Origin: Pseudomonas lini
GTDB lineage: Bacteria; Pseudomonadota; Gammaproteobacteria; Pseudomonadales; Pseudomonadaceae
Assembly (NCBI RefSeq): GCF_964063345.1
Contig: NZ_OZ061318.1
Coordinates: 6,510,001 to 6,574,000, forward strand
DNA length: 64,000 nt
Reading direction: 5' to 3'
Made by a program: the position numbers and the translations under genes. The notes under the pieces were generated by a model. The model did no database searches and was not told the DNA's origin. It saw only the letters and a list, made by a program, of their open reading frames with translations. Of the stretch, positions 1-8,455 are shown piece by piece. Positions within the stretch are counted from its first letter, which is position 1; every line of letters begins with the position of its first letter.

Positions 1-51
1 GCTTGGAAATTCAAAAAACCAATACGGTTGGTGGGGGCACTACTCAACAGG

Positions 52-2319
52 CTAAAAAAGCGCCGATTGCATCGACCACCAGCGCGGCAACAATTGCTTG
101 ACTTTGCTCTCGCCAAACCGGTCATCGATAAGCATCACCACCCCTTGATCCTGCTGAGTGCGGATCACCCGCCCCGCTGCTTGCACGACTTTCTGCACAC
201 CGGGAAACAGGTAGGTGTAGTCATACCCGGCGCCGAAAATCGCCGCCATGCGCCGTTTCATCTGCTCGTTGACCGGATTCAGTTGCGCTAGCCCCAGGGT
301 GGCAATGAATGCACCAATCAAACGCGCGCCGGGCAGATCGATGCCTTCGCCGAATGCGCCACCCAGCACCGCAAACCCTACGCCCTGGCTATGGACGGTG
401 AATTGATCGAGAAACGCCTGACGCGGCCCTTCCCCCATTCCCCGGGACTGCGACCATAGCGTGATGTGCGGATGCCGCTCGGCCAGCAACTGGGCCACTT
501 GCTGCAAATAATCAAAGCTGCTGAAGAACGCCAGGTAGTTACCGGGGCGCTGGGTGAACTGTTTGGCGATCAGTTCGACGATGGGCTCAAGGGACGCCTG
601 ACGATGGACATAGCGGGTCGAAATCTGGCTGACGATGTGCACTTGCAATTGTTCGGCACTGAACGGCGATTCCACATCAATCCAGACTGTATTCGCCGGT
701 GTTCCCAGCAAATCGGCGTAGTAATGCCGAGGGCTCAGGGTGGCGGAAAACAGCACGGCGCTACGCGCAGCTGTCAGGCGCGGGCGAATGAAAGCGGCCG
801 GCACCACGTTGCGCAGGCACAGTTGCGACAGGTTGAGCTTGCGCTCGAGGTCACGTTTGCTGATGTCGAACAGGAAATGCTCATCGAACAGTTCAGCCAC
901 GCGGCCGAATTGCAGCATGTCGAAGTAAAAATTCTGCAACCCGCTGTCCAGGCCTTGAGGGTGATCATTCAGGTAGTCGCCGATGCTCGCGCAGCATAAG
1001 GACAGCGCCTGAAGCAGTTTTTCCGGGGCTTTGTCATAGGCCTGATAGGGGCTGAGTTGCTGATCATGCAAGGCGTTCCATTCGCGATTGACCCGTTGCA
1101 AGGATCTCTTCAGTGGCTCAGGCGCGGTTTTACGCACGCTGTTCAACGTCGCCTGATCGAGGCTGGCGCTGTACATCTGCCGGCCACGTTCTACAAGGTT
1201 GTGAGCCTCGTCCACCAGCACCGCCACTCTCCAGTTGTTGGCCTGGGCCAGCCCGAACAGCAGCGCACTGAAGTCGAAATAATAGTTGTAGTCGGCGACC
1301 ACCACGTCCGCCCAGCGGGCCATTTCCTGGCTCAGGTAGTAGGGGCAAATGTCATGCTGCAGGGCAACCTCGCGCAAGGCGCTCTGGTTCAGCAGGCTCA
1401 ATTGGCTGGCGGCCTGACGCGCGGCCGGCAAACGATCATAAAAACCCTGGGCCAACGGACAGGATTCGCCATGGCAGGCCTTGTCCGGGTGCTCGCAAGC
1501 CTTGTCCCGGGCGATCATCTCGAGGACTCGCAATGGCGGAGCATCGGCGCTGTCGAGGATGACCTGAGCGGCGTCCAGCGCCAATTTGCGCCCCGGGGTT
1601 TTCGCCGTGAGGAAAAACACCTTGTCCAGTTGTTGCGGCGCCAGGGCCTTGAGCATTGGGAACAGTGTGCCAACGGTCTTGCCGATACCGGTTGGCGCCT
1701 GGGCCATCAGGCAGCGACCGGTGCTGACAGCCTTGAACACCGACTCGGCCAGATGCCGTTGCCCGGGACGAAAATCGGCATGGGGAAATGCCAACCGTTG
1801 CGCTGCCAGATTGCGCCCTTCGCGATGGGCCATTTCCTGCTCGGCCCAGTGCAGGAACAACCCGCAATGGTGCTCGAAGAACAACTGCAATTCGGCGGCG
1901 CTGAAGGCCTCTACCAGACAGGTTTCCTTCTCGCTGACGATGTCGAAGTACACCAGCGCCAGATTAATCTGCTCCAACTGCAGTTTCTGGCACATCAACC
2001 CGCCATAGATCTTCGCCTGCGCCCAATGCAGTTGCCGATGGTTGGCCGGTTGCTTGCTCAGGTCGCCACGGTAGGTTTTGACTTCTTCGAGGCAGTTTTG
2101 CGCCGGATCGTAGCCATCCGCCCGGCCCTTCACCGTCAAGGTTCGATACTGGCCCTCAAGCGCGACTTCATTCTGATAACCCTCGCTGCGCCGTGACGCC
2201 ACGGTGCGATGCCCGACGATGCCTTCCAGCGCAGTCGGTGACGGGGTGAAGCGCAGGTCGAGGTCACCGACCTTGGCGGTGAATTCACACAGCGCCCGCA
2301 CCGCAATGCTGTAGCTCAC
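52..2319 (-). CDS. Fe-S ATP-dependent DNA helicase, DinG/XPD-like, with nuclease-like N-terminal domain
   Basis: Probably unwinds DNA during repair as an iron-sulfur superfamily 2 helicase. About 755 residues from a GTG whose GTGA overlaps the stop of the upstream nuclease gene; an ATG six codons further up is an alternative start. Residues about 66-85 (GRADGY, then LEEVKTYR) resemble the D...ExK active site of PD-(D/E)XK, Cas4-type nucleases. Walker A is QAPTGIGKT at about 207-215. A cysteine set (ACEHPDKACHGESC, then ICPYY) fits a 4Fe-4S cluster, followed by a DEAH box (VDEAHN) and a late QAAGRVIR motif. The overlap with the FAN1-type gene suggests translational coupling and joint action on branched DNA. 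The helicase family is clear; whether the N-terminal domain cuts DNA is inference. Confidence 0.88.
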   Translation of the reverse strand: MSYSIAVRALCEFTAKVGDLDLRFTPSPTALEGIVGHRTVASRRSEGYQNEVALEGQYRTLTVKGRADGYDPAQNCLEEVKTYRGDLSKQPANHRQLHWAQAKIYGGLMCQKLQLEQINLALVYFDIVSEKETCLVEAFSAAELQLFFEHHCGLFLHWAEQEMAHREGRNLAAQRLAFPHADFRPGQRHLAESVFKAVSTGRCLMAQAPTGIGKTVGTLFPMLKALAPQQLDKVFFLTAKTPGRKLALDAAQVILDSADAPPLRVLEMIARDKACEHPDKACHGESCPLAQGFYDRLPAARQAASQLSLLNQSALREVALQHDICPYYLSQEMARWADVVVADYNYYFDFSALLFGLAQANNWRVAVLVDEAHNLVERGRQMYSASLDQATLNSVRKTAPEPLKRSLQRVNREWNALHDQQLSPYQAYDKAPEKLLQALSLCCASIGDYLNDHPQGLDSGLQNFYFDMLQFGRVAELFDEHFLFDISKRDLERKLNLSQLCLRNVVPAAFIRPRLTAARSAVLFSATLSPRHYYADLLGTPANTVWIDVESPFSAEQLQVHIVSQISTRYVHRQASLEPIVELIAKQFTQRPGNYLAFFSSFDYLQQVAQLLAERHPHITLWSQSRGMGEGPRQAFLDQFTVHSQGVGFAVLGGAFGEGIDLPGARLIGAFIATLGLAQLNPVNEQMKRRMAAIFGAGYDYTYLFPGVQKVVQAAGRVIRTQQDQGVVMLIDDRFGESKVKQLLPRWWSMQSALF

Positions 2320-3983
2320 GCGCCCTGCTCCGCCCATTGCACGTAGCAGACCGCGATCGGCATCTGGTGCTCGTGACAGAATTCCAGCCAGCGCAATTGA
2401 TTGTCTTGCAACCGATCGCCGGGGCCTTTGACTTCGATCATCCGGTAGGTTTTGTCTTGCGGCCAAAACTGGATCAGGTCCGGCATGCCGGCGCGGTTGG
2501 CCTTGATGTCGAGCAGCAGTCGATTGAACCAGTGTTTGAGGTGCTCGGCGGGCAGACAATCGAGCGCCTGCTCCAGCAGTTCCTCGCTCAGCACGCCCCA
2601 GAATACGAACGGTGACTGCACGCCCCACTTGGCGCTGTAACGCTCGCGGACAGTGTGCACATAACGCCCGTCATCGAGTTCCGCGAGGCAGGCCTGAAAC
2701 AGATCCGCGCGCCGCGCATGAAAGTCTTCGTTGAGCAGGTCCACCGGCCCGCGCTGGAACGGGTGAAAAAACGCCCCCGGTAACGGCGCGAAGATCGCCG
2801 GCCAGCACAGCAGCCCGAACAGCGAGTTGATCAGGCTGTTCTCGACGTAATGCACCGGCGCCGACTCCTCCGCCAGATGTGCTTGAACGTAAGACTCCAC
2901 CGATAACGCCGGATCGTGCCTGGGCAGTTGCAGGTCCAGGCGTTGCATGGCCCGCGGAGTTGGGCGTTTGATCGGCGGCCCACCCAATTTGCGCCGCAGT
3001 CTGGGCAGCACACGCGATAGATGCTGATGCTCGGCGGCGCTTTCAGGGGCTTGCTCGGCGTGAGTGGCCAGGTCCATCGCCAGTTGATATTCAGCACAAC
3101 GTTCCAACACCCGAATCAACCGTAGACGCGCGCCGGGGTAGGCGCATTCACGGTAGAGGCTCAGGGCGGTGGAAAAATCCGCGATGCGCTCGCAATGCTG
3201 ACCGATCTGGAACAGCAGCTTGCCCCGACGTTTTTGCAGCCAGGGATTGTCGAGTTCCAGTCCGTTGATCTGCTCGACAATCGTCGCCACGTCTTCACCG
3301 GCCTCGAAACGCTGCTGACAGCTGTATAGAAACAGACAGGCATCGACGTCCTCGCGACTGCGCAAGCCTCGGGACTCGGCGCAGAACTCGACTTTTTCAT
3401 AGGTAAAGATGCCCAGGTCGGCCAGCACGAACTCCGACCAGTCCTGGTAAAGATTGCCGAAGAACATCAGCCGCAACCGGTCGCACAGGCCCATGACGGT
3501 CAGGCTGAACAACCGGTCATTCAGTGCCGGACACCATTGGGCAAAACTTTGTGCTTCGGGAAACTGCTCGCTCAGGGTCGGCAGCCAATCGGTCTTTTTG
3601 CCCTTGGGCTGATCGATGGCGCTGCCAAAGCACTGGAGAATCTCGGCCTTGAGCAACACCTCGAACAAGTCCTCGATGTGCAACGGTGACTGCTCATCGA
3701 TCCAGCCCGATGCCAGCAATGGCGTCGCAGCGTTGTCGATGTCGCCGATCTCGGCGTAACTCAATTTGCCGGCCCTGAAATGCACGCCCTTGCGCATCAC
3801 CAGCCTGACCAGCAAGGCTTGGGACTCGCGGGGCAGTCGATTGAAGTCGCGGATGAAATCCTGCTCCTCGACGCTCAATACATCGGCATAACGATGTTCA
3901 AGCCAATCAAGCACTTGCATGAACTTGTTCAAGTAATAGAACGGATCATCGAGAGGATTTACAATCACGGGCAAAAGGGCCAT
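2316..3983 (-). CDS. FAN1-type VRR-NUC structure-specific nuclease
   Basis: A 555-residue protein whose C-terminal part carries the VRR-NUC (PD-(D/E)XK) active site: PDLIQFWP, then YRMIEVKGPGDRLQDNQLRW, with the metal-binding D, E and K in the expected order. Length and layout match bacterial FAN1 homologues, which cut 5' flaps and help unhook interstrand crosslinks. The middle has helical, TPR-like segments (about 230-330). It is first in a two-gene unit; its TGA overlaps the GTG of the helicase. The start ATG reads MALLPVIVNPLDDPFYYLNK; no strong Shine-Dalgarno sequence is seen. Confidence 0.87.
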   Translation of the reverse strand: MALLPVIVNPLDDPFYYLNKFMQVLDWLEHRYADVLSVEEQDFIRDFNRLPRESQALLVRLVMRKGVHFRAGKLSYAEIGDIDNAATPLLASGWIDEQSPLHIEDLFEVLLKAEILQCFGSAIDQPKGKKTDWLPTLSEQFPEAQSFAQWCPALNDRLFSLTVMGLCDRLRLMFFGNLYQDWSEFVLADLGIFTYEKVEFCAESRGLRSREDVDACLFLYSCQQRFEAGEDVATIVEQINGLELDNPWLQKRRGKLLFQIGQHCERIADFSTALSLYRECAYPGARLRLIRVLERCAEYQLAMDLATHAEQAPESAAEHQHLSRVLPRLRRKLGGPPIKRPTPRAMQRLDLQLPRHDPALSVESYVQAHLAEESAPVHYVENSLINSLFGLLCWPAIFAPLPGAFFHPFQRGPVDLLNEDFHARRADLFQACLAELDDGRYVHTVRERYSAKWGVQSPFVFWGVLSEELLEQALDCLPAEHLKHWFNRLLLDIKANRAGMPDLIQFWPQDKTYRMIEVKGPGDRLQDNQLRWLEFCHEHQMPIAVCYVQWAEQGA

Positions 3984-4191
3984 GGCAACCGAGTACTGGT
4001 TATGCGTACAGATACCAGCTATGCCCCACCCGGTGCAAACGGAAAAGGATAAGTGGCGACGCTATCCGGCATTTTTCGGGTGACCATCGAACTTTCTGCC
4101 ATTCCATCGCACCAACCGCGTTAGAGGCACAGCGACGATTGACCTCAAGCGAGGCGTTCGCGCTGTTTTTATTGAGTGATGAGAGGTGTGT

Positions 4192-4416
4192 ATGAATATC
4201 AAGAGTCTGGGTTTGCCCTTGGTGGTAGCGGCCTTTTTGGCCCTGGCCGGTTGCTCGACGCCAACGGTCGTGACCCTGCAGAACGGCACCCAGTATTTGA
4301 CCAAGGACATGCCGAACACCAAGACCAAGGACGGCTTCTTCGAATTCGAAGATATTTCCGGGGCGAAAGTGAAGGTCCGCGCCGATGACGTGACCACGAT
4401 TCGCAAGGAAGACTGA
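4192..4416 (+). CDS. small YgdI/YgdR-type lipoprotein
   Basis: A 74-residue lipoprotein. The N-terminus MNIKSLGLPLVVAAFLALAGC is a signal peptide ending in the lipobox LAGC, so lipidation is expected at Cys21. The mature part (TPTVVTLQNGTQYLTKDMPN and onward) is the SH3-like YgdI/YgdR fold, which binds no known substrate. GAGAGG stands about 8 bases ahead of the ATG; a GTG two codons upstream is less likely. It is a single gene flanked by divergent FAN1 and by a REPIN that may act as its 3' structure. Confidence 0.88.
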   Translation: MNIKSLGLPLVVAAFLALAGCSTPTVVTLQNGTQYLTKDMPNTKTKDGFFEFEDISGAKVKVRADDVTTIRKED

Positions 4417-4461
4417 TCCCTGAACGGGTTGCCCGCAAGCCGGTAAGTTAAAACGCAGAAC

Positions 4462-4550
4462 CTGTGGGAGCGGGCTTGCTCGCGAAGACGGCGGCACAGT
4501 CAAATTTGATGTTGCCTGACACACCGCTTTCGCGAGCAAGCCCGCATTGG
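4462..4550. repeat. REPIN (paired REP sequences)
   Basis: GTGGGAGCGGGCTTGCTCGC at the left is matched by its inverted partner TTCGCGAGCAAGCCCGC at the right, with about 45 bases between. This is the Pseudomonas REP doublet, spread by RAYT transposases. It lies between the convergent lipoprotein and DUF1624 genes. Confidence 0.85.
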
Positions 4551-4579
4551 ATCTGTGGCGTTCGAACAGCAAATAGGAA

Positions 4580-5782
4580 TCAGAGATACTTGAGAATCGC
4601 GATGTCGCGACGGCGCTGTTTGAGATTGGCGAACCAGCGCGTCGGGAAGAACAGCAACACCCCGAGGATCACGCTCCACAGCCAGACCATGGGCAGGTTG
4701 TCGAAGCCGTAATAAGTGCCTTGATTGACGCCCCAGATCGCGACAGCCACCAGGTACATGGCCTTGAGCACGTACAGGTGCAACAAATAGAAAAACATCG
4801 GCGCACCGCCGTAGATCGCCAGGGTCGCAGTGGACCACCGGTCCTGAGCTTTCTCGAACAACGCCAAAAGAATCAACCCCAGACCAAGCGTCGGCATCAG
4901 GAACATCAACGATGGCGGGTACTTCTTCGCGCTCATGAAACTCATGAAGGTGCGCAGCGACTCACCGGTTTGCACCCAAGGCTTCTCGCCATAAACATTC
5001 AAGTAGCGGATGAACACGAAGGCCACCAGCAGGCCGCAGCCGACTTTCAGCAACCGCGAAATCCGCTCCGCCGATTCCATGTCCTTGCCGAACCATGGCC
5101 CGATGGCCCAGCCCAACAGAATCACCCCGATCCACGGCAACACCGGATATGTCGTGCGAGCCCGGGTGAACTCGGTGATATCGATGAACACCCGCTGATG
5201 CAGGATTGACCACGGCACAAAGAACGGCGACTCCGGCCCCACGGTCACGCCATCGAGCAGGTTGTGCCCGGCGACAATCGCTACCCCGAGCACGATCAAC
5301 CAACCGCGCTTGAAGTGCAGCAACCCGGCGAGCACGATCATGCAGATGCCGATGCACCAGATCACTTGCAGCCACAACGTCTTGGGCGGGAACTCGGCGT
5401 TCCAGGCGAAGCACACGAACGTGAGCTCCAGAAACACCAGAAACAGCCCGCGTTTTAGCAGGAACACCGACGTCTCGCTGGCCGTGTGTTTCTGGCTGTA
5501 GAGCCAGGCCGACAAACCGGTGAGGAAGATGAACACCGGGGCGCAGATTGTGCTCAGCAGTCGGGTGAAGAACAGGTCCGGGGTAACGCTCAAGGCGTCG
5601 ATCGGGTCGGTCACCTGACGGTGCAGCAAAAAGGTTTCCCGCACATGGTCGACGAGCATGCAGAGCATGACGAAGCCGCGCAAGGCATCGATGGCGAGCA
5701 TCCGGGTGGTGGTTTTTGCAGCGCTGGAGGCAAGCGCAGAAGAAACACTTCCCGCCTGCCCCACGCTTGTGGATAGGGTCAT
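4580..5782 (-). CDS. DUF1624 / heparan-alpha-glucosaminide N-acetyltransferase-like membrane protein
   Basis: About 400 residues with roughly ten hydrophobic segments. The N-terminal RMLAIDALRGFVMLCMLVDH is the signature of the DUF1624/acyltransferase-3-like membrane family (LDxLRG with D and H in the first helix). Members are thought to move acyl groups across the inner membrane; the substrate here is unknown. Start taken at the ATG of MTLSTSVGQ, with GAG 8 bases upstream; a GTG three codons earlier is possible. It is a single gene. Confidence 0.8.
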   Translation of the reverse strand: MTLSTSVGQAGSVSSALASSAAKTTTRMLAIDALRGFVMLCMLVDHVRETFLLHRQVTDPIDALSVTPDLFFTRLLSTICAPVFIFLTGLSAWLYSQKHTASETSVFLLKRGLFLVFLELTFVCFAWNAEFPPKTLWLQVIWCIGICMIVLAGLLHFKRGWLIVLGVAIVAGHNLLDGVTVGPESPFFVPWSILHQRVFIDITEFTRARTTYPVLPWIGVILLGWAIGPWFGKDMESAERISRLLKVGCGLLVAFVFIRYLNVYGEKPWVQTGESLRTFMSFMSAKKYPPSLMFLMPTLGLGLILLALFEKAQDRWSTATLAIYGGAPMFFYLLHLYVLKAMYLVAVAIWGVNQGTYYGFDNLPMVWLWSVILGVLLFFPTRWFANLKQRRRDIAILKYL

Positions 5783-5855
5783 ATCAGTCACTCATGTCGT
5801 GGTCAGTGGGCTCAGCCCTGTTTCTTAGCTTGGCAACGCCCGTTGCGGTCATTGC

Positions 5856-6230
5856 TCAGTGAATCCCTGGAATATTGTTATCGCAGGAGAAGGACTGCCC
5901 TCCTTGCCGGATCAGTCGTTCCTGCATCCGCTGACAACGCTCCCGTTCCTGCTGCATCGAACGATCAATGCTGATATTGCCGGTATTCTCCGGTTGTTTG
6001 CCGTCGCCCAGGCGCACTGTCACCCAAGGCTGTTCCGGCTGGACCTGAAAGCGGCTTTTTTCTTCGATGGGTTTGGCGGGTTTGGTGGTTTCGATCGCGG
6101 CCGGTTTCGGCAGTTGATCGGAGGTGACCCCGTAACGGGTCAGAATCGAGCTTTGAGGCAGCTCTGCGGCGGCGGTTGCCGATAACAAGGCCAGCGCCAA
6201 ACCGAAGGTGAACCTCTTGCTGTTACTCAC
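5856..6230 (-). CDS. secreted protein of unknown function
   Basis: A 124-residue protein from a GTG start with GGAGA 8 bases upstream. The N-terminus (SNSKRFTFGLALALLSATAAAELP) is a clean signal peptide with an AAA-type cleavage site, so it is exported to the periplasm. The mature part is Pro/Lys/Glu-rich in its first third and has two cysteines near the C-terminus (ERCQRMQERL..., SFSCDNN) that could pair. No family recognised. Confidence 0.72.
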   Translation of the reverse strand: MSNSKRFTFGLALALLSATAAAELPQSSILTRYGVTSDQLPKPAAIETTKPAKPIEEKSRFQVQPEQPWVTVRLGDGKQPENTGNISIDRSMQQERERCQRMQERLIRQGGQSFSCDNNIPGIH

Positions 6231-6384
6231 GTTGCAAAATCTCCTGTACTCAATGGCGGCATGCAGCACCTGCGTTATAGTATAACGTGTATGTGGGCTG
6301 ATGGTTTAGTGCCAGATTCCTGTTGGTGCAGGTATTGGAGTTCGAGAGTGACCGGTGGGTCACCGATCTACCGCGTTATCGTTC

Positions 6385-6475
6385 ATCGCGGGCAAGCCCG
6401 CTCCCACAGGGATATGATGCGGACACAGATTTTGTGAACATCACCAACCATTGTGGGAGCGGGCTTGCCCGCGAT
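6385..6475. repeat. REPIN
   Basis: ATCGCGGGCAAGCCCGCTCC at the left and its inverted partner GGAGCGGGCTTGCCCGCGAT at the right, with about 40 bases between. It sits just beyond the stop codon of the last lipase gene and may stabilise the 3' end of the protease-lipase transcript. Confidence 0.87.
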
Positions 6476-6502
6476 AGGGCCCTGACAGGCGCCCCGCTAA
6501 AC

Positions 6503-8356
6503 TCAGGCGATCACAATCCCGCTACCAGACAAACTGTCCAGCCCGACACCCACCAGGGTTACCGAATCACTGCCGAACGTCAGCAGCGTATCCTGCCCCA
6601 CCGCCGTGGCATGGGCCCGGTATTCGTCGTTCGGCGCAACGCCTTGAACCCCGAGGAACACCAGTTTGTCGTTGGCTTGATAACCCACCACCCGGTCCTG
6701 GCCAAACGCGCCGCTGAACAGGAACGTATCGACCCCGCCGCCCGACTCCATCAGGTCATTACCCGCCCCGCCGACAAACACGTCGTTGCCGGTGCTGCCA
6801 ATCAAATGGTCGTTGCCATCGAAGCCAAACATCCAGTCGCCGGTTGTGTGCGCATTGAGAGTGTCAGCGCCGGTCGTGCCCTTCACGCTTGAGGCGTACT
6901 GGGTCAGGTTGCCGCCGGCCGCAAGGCCATTGGCGGTGACGCTGTGGGTCACGTCATCCTTGAACACACCCCAGAGAAAACCCGGTTCCTTGGTAACGAT
7001 ACTGCCGATGTCGCGGGTGATGCTGATGCCGCCATTGGCGTCGCGCACGTACAGGTTGCCGGCTCCGTCATTGGCGAAGACGAAGTTCTTCACCGACTGC
7101 TGCAGGTCCAGCGCATTGCTGCCCTTGCCGCCCAACAGGATGTTGTAGCCGCCGCCATCGCGGAAGGTGTCGTTGCCGTCGCGGCCTTCCAGGTAGTCGT
7201 TGCCCTTACCGCCCTGAATCAGGTCATTGCCGTCGCTGCCGATGATGAAGGTGCTGCCTTTATGGGTTTCAGCATTGCGGTTCAAGTCTTGGACCCAGGT
7301 GTTGCTGCGCGCCGGGTCCGAGAGGTTGGCGACGATGATGGTCGAATCTTTGCTGGTCAAGTCGTAGAACTGCGACTCCAGCACCCGGGTCATGCCGTCG
7401 CCGTAACCGGTGGGCAAGTGCGAGATCCAGGTGGGGATGTTGAGGATGGAATACGGCAGCACATTCCACGCCGTCGAGGCGTAGTGGTCGTTGAAGCTGA
7501 CGATGTTATCGGTCGTCGAATCCTTGGCGGCATCGTGCACGCCCACCGAGGACAGGTTGAACGAGGAGCCATCGAGGGCGCGGAATACCGGGTCGTTTTC
7601 ATAGCCGATGTTCAGCACTTTGTCGCTGCTGCTTTGGGTCGGCGAGGCGTAGGCAATGTAGTTGGAATCCTGGTAGAACCCGGACCATTTTTCGCTGCTC
7701 AAGTCCGCCAGGCTATTGACCGCTAACCCGCCGAGGCTGTGACCGCTGACCAGCACATCCTTGCCCGACAACCCATTGGCCTGGGCAAACGCTGCAACGT
7801 CACCGAGCAAATTACCGAAAGCCTCGCCCACATAGTTTTTCGCATAATCCTTGGGACCCAACGCCGCCAGCAAATCGTTGATCACGTCACCGATGGAGTC
7901 GCCGATCTGGATTTCTCGCGGGCCGCTGGTGCCGCGAAAAGCGATGCCGATTTCGGTGAGATGGCCCTGGGTGTCGTACTTGCCGAGGATCTCCACTTGG
8001 GCGCTGGTGTAACCGGCCTTCTCGCCGAAGAAGGTTCCACGAGCGTCGGTCTTGCCGTCATAGCCCAGTTGCGCGGCGGTGATTGGCGTCCAGCCGGCTT
8101 TTTGCACGGCGTCGAGAGCAGCCTTTTCCGAATCGGGGTTCCAGGGAATGCCGGGAATGACGCCTTGGGAATCGGTGCCGCCAATCAGTGCGGTGACCAG
8201 GGTTGCCGGCAAGCCCAGGCCGAAGCCGTTTTGCTGGTAACCGGTGGCGAAACCGTTGTCGAGGTTGTGATAGGAATACAGCGTGATCGCCATAGCGTCG
8301 CTGAACAACGCCTTGGAGTCTGCTGTACCGAAGTTTTTGTAGTCATACACACCCAT
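6503..8356 (-). CDS. pueA: secreted family I.3 lipase / polyurethanase PueA
   Basis: Extracellular Ca2+-dependent triacylglycerol lipase, active on polyester polyurethane in P. chlororaphis. Its 617 residues equal the length of Pseudomonas sp. MIS38 lipase and PueA, and the triad falls at the MIS38 positions: Ser207 in GHSLGG, Asp255 in YENDPVF, His313 in ISHLP. The C-terminal third has RTX nonapeptides (GSDGNDLIQGGKGNDYLEGR and more), then an uncleaved C-terminal signal for type I secretion, so there is no N-terminal signal peptide. Start ATG has AGAGAGAGAGG upstream. Last gene of the aprA-pueA block; export by AprDEF is expected. Confidence 0.95.
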   Translation of the reverse strand: MGVYDYKNFGTADSKALFSDAMAITLYSYHNLDNGFATGYQQNGFGLGLPATLVTALIGGTDSQGVIPGIPWNPDSEKAALDAVQKAGWTPITAAQLGYDGKTDARGTFFGEKAGYTSAQVEILGKYDTQGHLTEIGIAFRGTSGPREIQIGDSIGDVINDLLAALGPKDYAKNYVGEAFGNLLGDVAAFAQANGLSGKDVLVSGHSLGGLAVNSLADLSSEKWSGFYQDSNYIAYASPTQSSSDKVLNIGYENDPVFRALDGSSFNLSSVGVHDAAKDSTTDNIVSFNDHYASTAWNVLPYSILNIPTWISHLPTGYGDGMTRVLESQFYDLTSKDSTIIVANLSDPARSNTWVQDLNRNAETHKGSTFIIGSDGNDLIQGGKGNDYLEGRDGNDTFRDGGGYNILLGGKGSNALDLQQSVKNFVFANDGAGNLYVRDANGGISITRDIGSIVTKEPGFLWGVFKDDVTHSVTANGLAAGGNLTQYASSVKGTTGADTLNAHTTGDWMFGFDGNDHLIGSTGNDVFVGGAGNDLMESGGGVDTFLFSGAFGQDRVVGYQANDKLVFLGVQGVAPNDEYRAHATAVGQDTLLTFGSDSVTLVGVGLDSLSGSGIVIA

Positions 8357-8410
8357 TGGTATTGCCTCTCTCTCTTTGTTGGAATTGTCAGAGATAGCTC
8401 ACAGCCAGGA

Positions 8411-8430
8411 CGCCTCAATCACGAGGCGCC
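8411..8430. terminator. hairpin between pueB and pueA
   Basis: CGCCTC and GAGGCG arms with a 6-base AATCAC loop lie in the 99-bp pueB-pueA gap. No T-run follows, so it is more likely an attenuator or mRNA processing/stability element than a full terminator. Confidence 0.45.
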
Positions 8431-8455
8431 CCGGAGCCTCTAGTGCATGCAGCTT

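Noticed and set aside
1057..2196. Long plus-strand frame opposite the Fe-S helicase
   Set aside because: Antisense of a well-supported gene, with no ribosome site or motif.
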